Made by a program: the position numbers and the translations under genes. Positions 25,718 through 37,397 of a stretch of 64,000 nt of DNA are shown piece by piece (position 1 is the stretch's first letter; the number at the start of each line of letters is the position of its first letter). This DNA comes from Alopecurus myosuroides (lineage: Eukaryota > Streptophyta > Magnoliopsida > Poales > Poaceae): positions 317,553,344 through 317,617,343 of the forward strand of contig CM054060.1 in the NCBI GenBank assembly GCA_028641055.1, given 5' to 3'. Below the pieces are notes generated by a model. The model was not told the origin of the DNA. It ran no database searches and saw only the letters and a program-made list of their open reading frames with translations.

Positions 25718-26277
25718 TGTCGAGACATCGTAGTAGTTTTTATAGACGGGGGTGCCATGAGACTACGGTAGAGACGTGGGGTAATGGGATAGCATAGTAA
25801 CACAGAACACGGGATTTTACCCAGGTTCGGTACGTCGCGACAGTACGGCGTACCTACTCCTGCACTTCTCACTAATTGGGACTAAAGCCCGTATAACAGG
25901 ATTACAGTGTGAGGGAATAGATCTAGCTACTCGGCGAGGATGAACTTCTCGGCGAGTTGCGTAGAGCTTGAACTTGTGTCTAACCTGTGCTTGTTTTATC
26001 TATCTCCCGTCCGGCTTTATATGATAGCCGGATTAGGGCTTACAGAGCAGGAAACCTAGAAGACTACGTTCAACTTGTATGTTGGAAAGTAAGGAATCCG
26101 TCTTCTCCTCCAAGCCAGATCACGTGGGTCGTGATCCGGGTTCTTCTAGAATCCGGCTTCTGCGCGTCGGACTACTGGGCCGCCCAATGGACCTAAGCCC
26201 ATTACCATGTAGGCCACCCTGGCAGTCCGGCTCTTTGTCTACCATCTTCTATACCCCTATTCAGTATATATCCGACA
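25718..26277 (-). repeat. T1 left LTR (3' LTR of the element)
   Basis: It aligns base for base with 35013-35572 with 8 substitutions and no indels. Confidence 0.95.
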
Positions 26278-26293
26278 GTAGCCCCCAGGAAGG
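26278..26293 (-). other. T1 polypurine tract
   Basis: On the minus strand CCTTCCTGGGGGCTAC abuts the start of the left LTR. A related tract lies at the same place in T2 (55622-55635). Confidence 0.65.
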
Positions 26294-26670
26294 ATCAAAA
26301 CTCCGATTCTCCGTCTTTCGTCAAATACATTTTGTCCGGGAAATCTTGATTCAGCAGTCTTGATTCTTTCTACTTTCCTTTTGAAGGAGATGGTAACATA
26401 AAACCCGAAACTATGGAAGTCCGGCTTTTCTTCTCGCGATCCTTCGCGGAAAAGGAACTTCTAACGTCAGCGCTTTAATCATGCTGACGCAGGCGACGCT
26501 TGGTTTCACGCGGGAAACCCTGCAACGTATCTCTGACAGATTCTCACGGGAAACGAGGAGATAGCCATCATTCCCCTGTCGTTATATTTCCCGTAGTTTC
26601 CGGCGAGCGACACGCGTCGAACATCCAACGGTCGAAAGAGCCGTTGGCACGTATCTAAACGGATTCCTGG

Positions 26671-26680
26671 CTATAAATAG
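26671..26680 (+). promoter_or_regulatory. TATA box of the T1 antisense gene
   Basis: CTATAAATAG lies 147 bp upstream of the ATG at 26818, internal to the element and separate from the LTR promoter. It indicates that the plus-strand gene has its own promoter. The region 26294-26670 shows no other recognisable element. Confidence 0.65.
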
Positions 26681-26817
26681 CCGTCATCGTCCTCCTCCGA
26701 AACTTTCCTCACTCCCTCACTGCCCACGCCATTGCTGCGCACGCGAGCTCGAGAGCAAGTCCTCGTCCCAGGCGCACTTAGCATCAAACGCACCGAAACG
26801 CAAAGCACCACCAAAAG

Positions 26818-29754
26818 ATGGCCTCTTCGCCGCCGTCACCGACCCGCGCCGCCATCGACGAGCTCGTCAGCGACCTGGATCCGCAACCAGGATCGCCTAA
26901 GCACGCCGGCGGCAAGCCAGAGAAGACCGCTGCTTCCGCGGCGGGTGGAGAAAACACTTCCACCGCCGCGGACATTGCGGGATCGAGCGCCGCGACAACC
27001 CCGCCGTTTGCACCTGAAACGGCGGAGGAAAAGATCGAGCTCCTCGGCGACGAACTTGCCGCCGCGGAGGCTGCCGCCGCCGCCGCCGCCGGAGCGGACG
27101 AGGAAGCGGAATCTGCAGGCAACTGGAGTGCCTGCAGTATTCCCCCGGCTCTCCTTCCAAACTTGGAAAAGGAGGGCCTGGTTCTCAAGAAGAAATGGCG
27201 GCTGCCAGAAGAAGAAACCGAACCCGCGCCACGAGATGGCGAAAGGGTACTCCTTTCTTCCCACCTTTTGCGAGGTATGGGACTTCCACCATCTTCTTTC
27301 TTCCTCCAGGTTCTCTCTCACTACAACATCCAGCCCCATAATCTTCCCCCCAATTCCATTCTGTACATGGCCGGCTTTCAGGCCTTGTTCGAAGGCTACT
27401 TAGGGCTAGAACCTAGGTTAGATTTCTGGATGTACTGTTTTGGAGTTAAGCGAAACTCTTCGGAGGGCGCACTCCTAACTTGCGGAACTATATCCTTTAC
27501 TCTTCGGAGATTCCGAGAGGATTGGTTCCCCAAGATCAAAACTTCAGAATCCGTCAAATTTTGGACGGGTTCTTTCTTCTATCATCCCGACGTGCCTTTT
27601 CCTAAAAAGGCCGTCGGGGTTCCACCTTTTGTGAACTCCGCCGCCGTTCCCCAGGATAACTGGGGAACAGAAGCCGTCCAGGTTCTGCCGCCAGATCTGC
27701 TAAAGATCAAGCGGCGCATCGCCAAGCTCACCTCCATGGATCCGCCTCTAACCGGCATGGACACGGTTCTATGCTGGCTGATTAGGCGGATTTAGCCACT
27801 AGCCAACCACAGCGGCCGTTTCCTGTGTGAATACACGGGAGTCAACGATCCGATGCGGACATCCGCCAAGGAATGGCCCGCAAAGGAACTTAGGCGGCGC
27901 ATCAACCAGTTGGTCGCATCGCGCGACCAATACACAGAGAGTCGGCCAATGTACACGGCCGAAAATCCGGTTCCCAAGGTAATTTTTCAGTCATTTGGGT
28001 ACAGTTCTATTTTATCTCGGATTTCCTAGCTCCTGATTTTGATCTTACTTGTTCGACAGTTCGAGGATCTTTCAGATTCGGACTTGGTGTCTGAGGCTGA
28101 GCTGGACGCGCTGCGCACCGCCGCTACAGGTGGACGCAAGCGCAAGAAGATAACTTCCTCGGACGAAATTATCGATCTTGACGGAATCCCCGTCGCCACC
28201 TCCAGGTTCTTTCTTCTGGAAATTTCTTTTATGGGAACTTTTTCCATCCATCTTCGGTGTTTTGACCTTTTCCGGGTTTTTATGTTTTTAGCCTGCCACC
28301 TTCCACCCTGAGGCCAAAGAAGCTGAAGAAACACAAGGTTTCTTCCAGCCGAGGCAGCCAACCTTCTCCCGCCGTCGCCCCGGACACGCCAAGCACGATG
28401 GCGGAAGAGCCTGCTGCAGCCCCCACCACCAAGCCCCCAGAGCCCAGCCAGCCCATTGTGTCCGACCCGGACACGAGGGAAAGGGCGGCCCCAGAGGTGG
28501 AAAAATTAACTCGGACTTTCGACGAGGAAATTCCCACCTTTGACAAGGATTTCAAAGCTATCAATGACGGCTTGGACGCAGCCGGGACTCTCTTCGCGGA
28601 ATACGCGAAAGAGTTCAAAGAAAACTTGGCAGGTTTGCAGCGCATGAGCCAGGTATATAACTCTAGCCCCCAGGCATTAATTAAAATGCGTGCTTTTTGC
28701 TTTGATGTTTTTTGTACTCATTCTTCTCCTTGCTATGTTTCAGCAAACCTCCGAAGCCATCAACAGGGAAGTTTTCAGGAAGCTTACCATCAAGAATAAA
28801 GAAGTTAGAAGTCTTCTCTCTATTCTTGAAGAAAGGGAAGCAGAGCTGGAATCAGCTAAGCTCGCATTGTCGGAAACACAAGGTAAACATTTTCCTCCTG
28901 AAATTTCCGATTCAATTATTTGCCTAAGTTTTTTCCGAGGAGCTGGCTGACTCGGATTTTTCCCTTGCTTTTCAGCTGCATTAGCTGAGGCTAAACAGGC
29001 AGCAGAAGATTCTGGCAATGCCGAAATTCTCCGCAAGGAGAATGTTGAGCTTCACAAGAACCTTGTGAAAGCACAACAAGACTTGGAAGCCAGTAATCTG
29101 GCCCTTGGAGTTTCTAATTCCAAGGCTTCCCAGCAGGCGGAGAAGGACAAATCCACCATTCGGGATTTGACCGACGCTCTTAACCTTCGCCTGGAGGAAG
29201 TTTCCGAGATCGACAAGCTCATCGGTAAATCTCTTATTCATTTGTCATCTTTCCATGTTTTACTTGCTCTGTTTTTCCATCTAACTTTTTTAGGTATTTT
29301 ACTGGAAAAAACAGGCGATACCCCAGATGGCACTCGGATTGCAGGCATTCGAGCTTTCGGGGAGACATGGAATTTGATCAAGGCTGCTGCAACGCAGCTG
29401 GTAGACAAGTTTCTTCCCGAAAAATCTGGGGAATGCTCGGAGGTTGAAAAACTTCCGGGTGCCATCATGGAGGTGGCGGAGTCTAAGGAATCTCTCCTTC
29501 GCTCTGCTGCACGGGGTGGTGCGCGCATGGCTCTTGGCCTCATGCGCATGCACTACCCTAGTGCTAAATCCTGGCGCGTGGCGTCCGGTGTCCCTCAAGG
29601 ATACACGGATATGCAGCGAAACACCATCTTTGGTGAAGTCAAAGGCCACGCCACCCAGATTGCCTCCATGGTAAATATCTCCGTCAACTATCCAGAAGCG
29701 GAGATCCCTCCAATTCCCGAAGACGAAAGCAGCGAGGAGGAGTCAGATTCTTGA
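26818..29754 (+). pseudogene. T1 antisense gene: Transposase_28-type (putative gypsy type transposon) protein, six exons, one nonsense codon
   Basis: Inferred exons: 26818-27978, 28060-28205, 28292-28652, 28744-28882, 28976-29224, and 29294 (or 29315)-29754. All introns are 69-93 bp, have GT/AG ends and preserve phase, giving about 838 codons. The N-terminal third is Ala/Ser/Glu-rich. Residues about 150-320 match the Transposase_28 domain (PF04195) found in plant Gypsy elements. The C-terminal half is largely predicted coiled coil (exons 4-5) and ends in an acidic tail. The only lesion is TAG at 27793-27795, probably from CAG. Without it the frame would be open throughout. Its function is unknown; in Tat-lineage elements such extra frames lie antisense between integrase and the 3' LTR. 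Convergent with the element's own pol. Confidence 0.75.
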
Positions 29755-30367
29755 AGGGTTACCTGGAACCTGGATAGAAAAAATAGACAATAGGAGCATT
29801 ACTGTTCTTTAATGTAATCCAAATGTAATGCTTCTTTTGTATGAATGAAACTTCCGCCTGTTGCAGTTTAATTTATGAAATTCTTTGCAAGTTTTTTGGG
29901 TGTTATCATTCCTTTATCTTCTAAGTTCTCTGGTGTGTATGTTTTAACTGTCTTTAGTGTTTGAAATGGCTCAAATAGCAATATGAATCTTCATGCCGAG
30001 TAACTGGGGACGAACCAAGCAGTTTTTGAAACTCGGAAACATGGACCATGCTAAAGGCATTTTTACTAACTAGTTCCAGTAACCCAACACACACACAATC
30101 AGATAAGACTTAGAGAATTCAAGGAAAGTTTTAAGTGAAACTTGGGCACACAGTCAATTCAAGTTTCCCTTAGCCGTTAACGGGCTGAAAAATCATTCAG
30201 TTTTGTAACGCCGAGTACGCAAGCACAATTCGGGTTAACGTTGAGCAATTTGTAAGATCATTTGGAAATAGACGAGGCGGAAACACTTTACACTTATAAA
30301 GAATATGGATGACAGCATTCCGACAACTTTATTTCATGATCTCAAAAGATGTTTACATAGAATTGAA
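29755..30367. other. T1 spacer between convergent genes
   Basis: About 610 bp separates the 3' ends of the antisense gene and the pol frame. It contains AATGAAAC-type polyadenylation-like signals on the plus strand near 29843. No coding region is seen. RNase H and integrase would be expected here in a complete element and are absent. Confidence 0.6.
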
Positions 30368-33300
30368 CTAAGTACGGAAAGGTACATAACTTTCTAGACG
30401 TTCCCAGGCTTCCGCAATCCACTTGACTTTGTCGAATTTTTTCAGCAGCTTGTAGAGTGGTAAGGTTTTAGCCCCCAGCCAACTGATAAATCTGCTGACG
30501 GCTGCAGCGGAACCCGTCAATCTTTGGACATCTTTTACACATGTAGGTTTTGAGATGTTCAAGATTGCCTTGACCTTTTCCGGGTTAACTTCTATTCCTC
30601 TATGGGAAACAATGAAACCCAGAAGTTTTCCTGAGGGAACCCCGAATACGCACTTAGATGGATTCAACTTCATCTTGTAAGTGCGCAAGTTTTCGAAAGT
30701 TTCTCGCAAATCCTCAAGGAGTGTATCTTTTTCCTTGGTTACGACGGCAATATCGTCCACGTAAACATGGACGTTTCTGCCAATTTGACTATGCAAACAA
30801 CGTTGCATGCAACGCTGGTAGGTGGCACCTGCGTTCTTCAGGCCAAAAGGCATGGTTATGTAATAGTACGTCCCATACGGGGTTATAAAAGAAGTCTTGA
30901 TTTGATCTTCCTTTTTCATGCGTATTTGGTGGTACCCGGAGTATGCATCCAAAAAGCATAAAAGCTCGGAGCCTGCAGTGGCATCTATTATTTGATCGAT
31001 TCGCGGTAACGCGAACCTATCTTTCGGACACAACTTGTTCAATCCTGTGTAATCTATACACATTCTAAGAGCAGTGGTGTCTTTCTTCGGCACTAATACC
31101 GGATTTGCGGACCAATCAGTATGGATTACTTCCTTGATGAAATCCGCTGCTAAAAGCCGGATAATTTCCTTGCCAATAGCCTTCCGTCTTCTTCCGTCAA
31201 ATCGACGGAGACCTTGTTTGACGGGTTTTGATCCGGGAATAACCTTGAGTTCGTGCTCAGCAAGTTCCCTGGGTACGCCTGGCATGTCAGCTGGACACCA
31301 GGCAAAAATATCCCAGTTCTCACGGAGGAACTTGATGAGCTCGCCTTCCTATTTGTCAGTCATCCCCGTCCCTACGACGACGAATTTTGTCGGATCTTTG
31401 GGATCTAGGATTACCTGTCTTGTATTCTCGGACGCCTTGAAGCTATCTGTTGGCTTCCGAGTTTCTTTTCCTGCCGGCATTTCTTTCGGCGATACCTCCT
31501 TGGCTAATTCCTTCAGTTCCTCCTTTGCTATAACTCTCTGAGCGCAAAGGGCGTTTTCTTTTTCCAACTCGTTTGCCAGCTTGAAATCACCGGCAACGGT
31601 GATTACTCCTCCTTTGGGTCCTGGCATCTTCAGCTTGTTGTAGATATAGCAAGATCTTGCCATCAATTTGGCGAAAGCCGGACGTCCGAGTATTGCGTGA
31701 TACACGCTTTCGAACGGCACTACTTCGAAGGATACTTTTTCCTGCCGGAAGTGATCTTTATCTCCGAAGGTGACATCTAGGGAAATTTCTCCTAGGGATC
31801 GTGCTTGCCTGCCAGGAACAATGCCATGGAAGCGTATATTGCTGTAGTTGAGCTGGGACTCGGAGATCTTCAAGTGCTTCAGTGTATCCAGATACATTAT
31901 ATTGATGCTGGATCCTCCATCCATCAGCACTCTTCTTAGCCTAGTGTTTCGAACAATAGGGCTTACAACAAGAGCTTGTGTGCCGGGTTCAGGGATATTT
32001 CCGGGATGATCAGACTGATCCCAGATTATCGGTGTGTTGGAGTACTTCAAGAATTTCGGGGTCGCCGGAACAACCGCGTTTATTTCTCGAAGTGTTCTTT
32101 TGGCCACCTTTGCTGACGGGGTTGCTAGGAAAGTTAACATTGCTTCTCCGTCAACTCTCGGGAATTTGGGTTCGCCTTTTCGCTGTTGTTCCTGGATTTT
32201 GTCATCAGTGTCCGATTCACTGTCTTCTTTTCCAGCTTCTGGCTTTTGTTTGGCGGGTTTCCTCTTGGAACCCTTCCCTTTATTTCCGGATCCTGCATTG
32301 CCTTTCATATGCTTGTTTAGCCGGCATTGCGCGTTTGTGTGGGTTGGTTTCCCAAACTGAGAGTGGTGGACGCAGGGTTCCGACTTAATTCTCTCCCATT
32401 CTTTGGGGGTGTAATTGATTGGATCTGGACTGCGGCCTTTCCACTTGTTCACCTTTTCTCCTCCAAAGGCTATGTTGACCTCCTTGGGCTTTGTTGTTGA
32501 CTCCGGAGTTCCTTTTTTATCAGAACGAGGGGTTTTCTTGACCAGTATCAGTGACTCAATATTGCCTCCTCTTGCTCTGATATCATCTTCGGCTGCAGCA
32601 TGCTCATTAGCGGTTGTAAGCATAGATCCGAGATCTTTGTGCTTTTTAGAACCAACCATGAACGGTACAAGTCCGGGTTTTAGGCCATTGACGAAAGCAT
32701 GCATTGCTTGTACGTCAGTTACTCCAGAGCAACTATTCTTCATTGCCGTCCATCTGGAGATGAAATCCACGTATGGTTCGTCTTCAAATTGGGTGCAACG
32801 GTTCAGCTGGTTGATGCTATTTGGGCGTTTGTATGTTCCCCGAAAATGCTGAGTAAATACTCTCGCCATATCATCCCAACTGTCGACAGTTCTTGATGGT
32901 AAACCATTGATCCAATCTCTGGCTCCGTCTAGCAACATTAGGGGAAGAAACTTGACAGCTTCCAGGTCTGTCCCATTGTTGATTTGGACGGCTGTATAAT
33001 AATCTGAGAGTCAGGTATCCGAGTTTGTACTGCCGGTATACTTTTGGTAGGTTGGACCAACTTTGGCGAAGCCAGAATGCAGGGTTATCCTTCGGATCCT
33101 GTCAGTAAAACACTTAGGACCAAAGTATAGATCATCCTTTTCTGCTCTATCAATATGTGCAGAATATCTCCCGGCTGAATGGACAGAAGGGGATCTGCTC
33201 CTTTCTTTTCCATTGTTGCGCGGACGCGCTTTTCCGAGGTTATCTCTATCTCTTCCGTTGTCACGCCCCCTGGGGTTAGGTGGAGTCCTGCTCCTGTACC

Positions 33301-35167
33301 TTTCCTTATCCTTAGGCGGTGTCCGAGATCTTTCACGTCTGTGAGGTATATCGTATCTTCCAGCTTTTTCAGCTGGGTTTCTCGGAGGTGGCATTATTTT
33401 GCCGTCATTTCGGTGTTTGTCTTCCCGATCGTGTGGTTTATATCCATCTTTCGGGAGATGAGGTCCGGTTCTAGACGCTGCGTCCCGGTTGTCGGGGTTT
33501 TTCTTGTCTTTTCTCGGATCCTCTTTTTTATCCGAATCTCCGGGTTCTTCCGGTCCAGGTGCTCCAGCAGCGCAAGTAACTGTTTTGCAGAGGGAGGAAT
33601 TATCATGCAGCCTCCCTGATCGCTCTTGGCCTCGCTGCTGCTGCTGTAATGCTTTTCCTAAGAAAGCATACACCCCTTGGAGTTTTTCCCCGTTGGAGTA
33701 CAGATCATTGTTTAGGATGGCGAACGCTGCTTCCGCGTTTTCCGCTGCGGTTTTGTATATTGGTTCGCCCTTGGCATCTTTGCCGTTTAACTGCTTTTGC
33801 CAAGATGGGTTATAAAACCTTTCTTTTGGCGGCAGTTCTTCCGGTTTTGCGATTCCGGGTAACCTAGTAGGTTTTAAGGCAGATCTATGCTTTCTCTCGT
33901 ACTCCTCTATTTCTTCCTTCATGACTTTGATGTCATTATGGGTTTGTTGGAGATGTTGCCGAGATCTAAGCAGATGTTGCTGTTGCCGTTGGAAAGCTTG
34001 TCTCCTGGCTTCCAGCATCTCAGGGGGTTCATCTGGTCCCACTGGTGTTTGTAATAGCTATTGCTCTTCCAGTTCTGTCATTGGCGGAGCAGTGATTTCC
34101 TTAGATTTCTTTTCCGCGGGCTTTGTGCCGCTAATATCTCCAACTTCCAGGTTTTCATCAGCGAGATCGGCTGATTTTTTCTTCCGGAGTTTGTATTGGA
34201 GTTTTTTAGAAGCACGGTGCTTTTTCTTGGAAGAAGGAGGTTTTTTGACAGGCTCATCTTCTGTCATCTCCTTAACATTGGGGAATATCGGAGAAGTTTC
34301 TCCGTCTTCTCTCTCTTCCACTGGCGGAGGGGTTTTAGGGCTTTCCTGGCTGTCGGCACCCGTTGTATCAGCTGGTTTTGCCATTAGCACTTCATGGAAT
34401 CCCTCTTGAAAGGACTTAACCTTTCTTACGAAGGCATCGTCGTCTTCGTCTTCGGAGTCGAAGTTATCCGATCCGGTTTCCGACTCCAATCTCGCCTCAA
34501 TGGCGGCAAGCACGGACTCTGCTTCCGAGTTCGTCGTCTGGTTGACGGGTGTCGGATCTTCCGTCTCTGTGACGGGTATTGGTTCTTCCGTCTCTACGAC
34601 GGGTAGGTTGTTATCTGCCTCTTGCATGGGATTTCCGTCATCCGTGTTTTCAGCGATTTCGGATTGCACCATGCCGATAAAGTGTGTATCACTGTTTTGT
34701 CGGCGATCTGAGCAGAATCCGAGATCATAGTCGTCTTCGACTGGGTATAGGGCGGGTGGGATAAATTTACTTCCACCGCAAAACCCCATTGCTTCTGCAG
34801 TTAGTCCGATAAAGATGTTAGCAGATCCAATCGGTAACACGCAGGCACTTACCAGGTGGTTTTGCGCCGGTATGTAGGATCCGTTGTCGAGGAAGCGCCT
34901 GACGTCGTCGTCGAATTCCAAGCTTCCGACAGTGATCGATCTTCCAATTCCGCCGAGTATCCCAGATCGGAATTTTACGCCTGACGTCGTTTGCCCCACG
35001 GTGGGCGCCAACTGTCGAGACAACGTAGTAGTTTTCATAGACGGGGGTGCCATGAGACTACGGTAGAGACGTGGGGTAACGGGATAGCGTAGTAACACAG
35101 AACACGGGATTTTACCCAGGTTCGGTACGTCGCGACAGTACGGCGTACCTACTCCTGCACTTCTCAC
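30368..35167 (-). pseudogene. T1 gag-protease-reverse transcriptase, one frame with three stops
   Basis: A single minus-strand frame of 1600 codons runs from the ATG at 35167 to the stop at 30368. It is broken only by stops at 34058-34060 (TAG), 33011-33013 (TGA) and 31349-31351 (TAG), with no frameshift. The first part is a low-complexity N-terminal gag region (34058-35167), followed by a charged Arg/Asp-rich segment (33011-34042). Next come the retrotransposon gag domain (about 32940-32640), a cysteine/histidine knuckle (about 32340-32380), and a protease with DGGSS (about 31910). Reverse transcriptase (31285-30440) has YVDD at 30752-30763. The frame ends just after the thumb. RNase H and integrase are missing. 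The ATG at 35167 lies inside the LTR and the frame reads through the primer site. Confidence 0.85.
34993..35010 (-). other. T1 primer-binding site
   Basis: On the minus strand TGGCGCCCACCGTGGGGC starts two bases after the LTR end (35013). It begins with the TGG that pairs with tRNA CCA ends. I do not assign the tRNA. Confidence 0.75.
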
Positions 35168-35572
35168 TAATTGGGACTAAAGCCCGTATAACAGGATTAC
35201 AGTGTGAGGGAATAGATCTAGCTACTCGGCGAGGATGAACTTCTCGGCGAGTTGCGTAGAGCTTGAACTTGTGTCTAACCTGTGCTTGTTTTATCTATCT
35301 CCCGTCCGGCTTTATATGATAGCCGGATTAGGGCTTACAGAGCAGGAAACCTAGAAGACTACGTTCAACTTGTATCTTGGAACGTAAGGAATCAGTCTTC
35401 TCCTCCAAGCCAGATCACGTGGGCCGTGATCCGGGTTCTTCTAGAATCCGGCTTCTGCGCGTCGGACTACTGGGCCGCCCAATGGACCTAAGCCCATTAC
35501 CATGTAGGCCACCCTGGCAGTCCGGCTCTTTGTCTACCATCTTCTATACCCCTATTCAGTATATATCCGACA
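35013..35572 (-). repeat. T1 right LTR (5' LTR of the element)
   Basis: It is the partner of 25718-26277. On the minus strand ATCATATAAA at 35311-35320 is a TATA candidate, placing the transcript start near 35285, upstream of the ATG at 35167. Confidence 0.95.
35311..35320 (-). promoter_or_regulatory. TATA box of the T1 5' LTR
   Basis: The minus strand reads ATCATATAAA within GGCTATCATATAAAGCCGG. It is present in both LTRs. It would drive the gag-pol transcript. Confidence 0.6.
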
Positions 35573-35577
35573 ATGAG

Positions 35578-35866
35578 ACTTGATCATGTTTTACCTCTAC
35601 TCATTTATCTTTCTCCAAATTAAAGAGTATAATTCGATTGTCCAACATACAATGGTTATTTGCTTTCAAAAGTATGGGGTGTTTGCTAGAGCTTCGAATA
35701 TGTTATCCTTATGTGTATGAGTTCTATTCATTCATCTTGCATTATAACTGAACATGATGATGATACAATGCTCGTATTTATTTATCAACCATAAGTCCAT
35801 TGATGCATGTAATGATCTATGTCCTTATTTACTCGAGGACGAGCAAAGGTTTAAGCTTGGGGGAGT
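35578..35866 (+). other. A1 post-pol spacer, last part, with polypurine tract
   Basis: The A1 interior resumes after T1. The tract TTAAGCTTGGGGGAGT at 35851-35866 lies directly before the 3' LTR. No gene is seen. Confidence 0.75.
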
Positions 35867-37397
35867 TGATACGTGCATTTTATATCATCATTTATACCCT
35901 CCATATAGGCATTATTGGGATGTTTTATCAATGTTATGTCATTGTTTTGCATGTTTTAGATGATTTTATGGGACTTTCCTACAAAGTCCCTATTTTTGGT
36001 ATTTAATTTCTGGGTGTCAGAAAACACCTGTTTTCATGTTTTTGATGTTTCAGGAGCTACAGGTATCCAAATTGCGAAAGGAAAGAAACCCTGTCAGTTT
36101 TTCTTCGGGAGAAAATCCGCGGGCACAAGACACAAAGGAGGAGGGCCAGGAGGCCCAAAAGGGGGTAGCCCACGCGGCCAGATTCCCTGGCCGCGTGTGG
36201 GGCCCCCAAATGGGCCCACAACACCTCCTCCCCGAGGTCTTTTTGCTGACGACTCCGTCTTCCCCAAAAAGGAACACCCTAATTTTCCCGAGACGAGACG
36301 GAGCCGCCAGGGCGGCGAAACTCTCGAAACTCTCCGCGGGGGAGACAGATCCTGCTGCTCCGGAGCTCCGGAGAAGGGGGAAATCATCCCCATCTTCATC
36401 CCCATCTCCTCCTTGGCGTGGGAGGAGGCATCTCCATCACCATCCTCACCAGCACCTGCATCTCCACCATCACCATCACCGTGATCCACTCCGTTCCCCT
36501 CATAGTTTGATCATTGCTACACCCTAGATACGTGTTATTGTACCCCGTTGCATGTTTGGGATTGAGTACTTGTCATTATTTGGTGGTGGATCCATTGTTT
36601 CAGATTGTGTTGTACCACATATGTCACCATACATTATCATGTTTGCACGTTGTGAGTAGTTCCCGCATGTTCCTGAGGGCATAGGATGAATTGGCAATGA
36701 TTTGTTACATAAGATCAGTTGTTATTTGGTCTAGTATTTATCTTTTATGTGATTCTATGATGGTGCTGTACGAACGTCGACTGTACAACACTTCACCTAC
36801 ATGGGCTCATAGGAGAACACCGTAGTGTAGTGACGTGATGATGTCTTTAGGTGACAGGAACTTGAGACAGAGTCGTTGAATTGCATTATGAGGGTACTTG
36901 TATCGGGGACCTTAGAGCATAAGGCTATGGTGGGACATCATGTCTTAATAATTCTCGTGCTGTCATTTAATTGGCCACGTGATCCATCATAAGGGGTGAT
37001 AGTTTATTTATTTAGCTATTCCTATTTGTGACTCCGTCCGAAGAAGATTAAAACTAGATAAGATATACAAACATGTTATGCAATGAATCACTATGCCAGC
37101 TAAATCCGTGCAGCCCTCGGGAACGTTTTCCACATATAAGACACAAACACACACTTGAGCTTGTCCTCTTGCGCATTAGAGGATTGGGCTTTGTCTCTCA
37201 TTGAGACCTACTACTTGCTGCAATTTACTTTCCGCATTTTACTTTACTTGCACTACACAATTAAAACACAAAAACACTTGTTGCTTTTATTATTCCTTTG
37301 CTATTCTACTTACCAGTTCCTTCCGCTCCTCGTGGGTTCGACAACCTTTCTAATTCGAAAAGTACTACAATTGATCTCCTGCACTTGGGAGCCATCA
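35867..37397 (+). repeat. A1 3' LTR
   Basis: It is the partner of 6967-8496, ending GAGCCATCA and followed by CTATG. Confidence 0.93.

Larger units (their letters stand above)
25718..35572 (-). mobile_element. T1: Tat-like Gypsy element with antisense spliced gene, lacking RNase H and integrase
   Basis: LTRs of 560 bp (25718-26277 and 35013-35572) end TGTCGAG/CCGACA and are flanked by the perfect duplication ATGAG (25713-25717, 35573-35577). The coding direction is minus: primer site 34993-35010, gag-protease-reverse transcriptase in a single frame down to 30368. A separate multi-exon gene lies on the plus strand at 26818-29754. The LTRs differ at 8 of 560 sites by direct comparison. The antisense gene product family (Transposase_28, 'putative gypsy type transposon') and the DGGSS-type protease suit the Tat lineage. 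Confidence 0.93.
6967..37397 (+). mobile_element. A1: Athila-like Gypsy LTR retrotransposon with two nested insertions
   Basis: LTRs of 1530 bp (6967-8496) and 1531 bp (35867-37397) both run from TGATACGTGC to GAGCCATCA and are flanked by the perfect 5-bp duplication CTATG (6962-6966, 37398-37402). Order: LTR, tRNA-Asp-like primer site, gag, protease, reverse transcriptase, RNase H, integrase, spacer, purine tract, LTR. The FMDD motif and the DIGAS-type protease suit the Athila lineage (Sabrina/WHAM/BAGY-2 group in Triticeae; exact family not claimed). N1 interrupts at 13174-23928 and T1 at 25718-35572. The LTRs differ at roughly 35-40 sites (about 2.5%). Confidence 0.93.

Noticed and set aside
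27279..27310. GT...AG stretch within exon 1 of the T1 antisense gene that could be a tiny intron.
   Set aside because: The Transposase_28 match runs through it without a break, and at about 30-40 bp it is below usual plant intron size.
26836..27339. Minus-strand 167-codon frame and other frames opposite exon 1 of the T1 antisense gene.
   Set aside because: They are shadows produced by the GC-rich, Ala-rich coding sequence on the plus strand.
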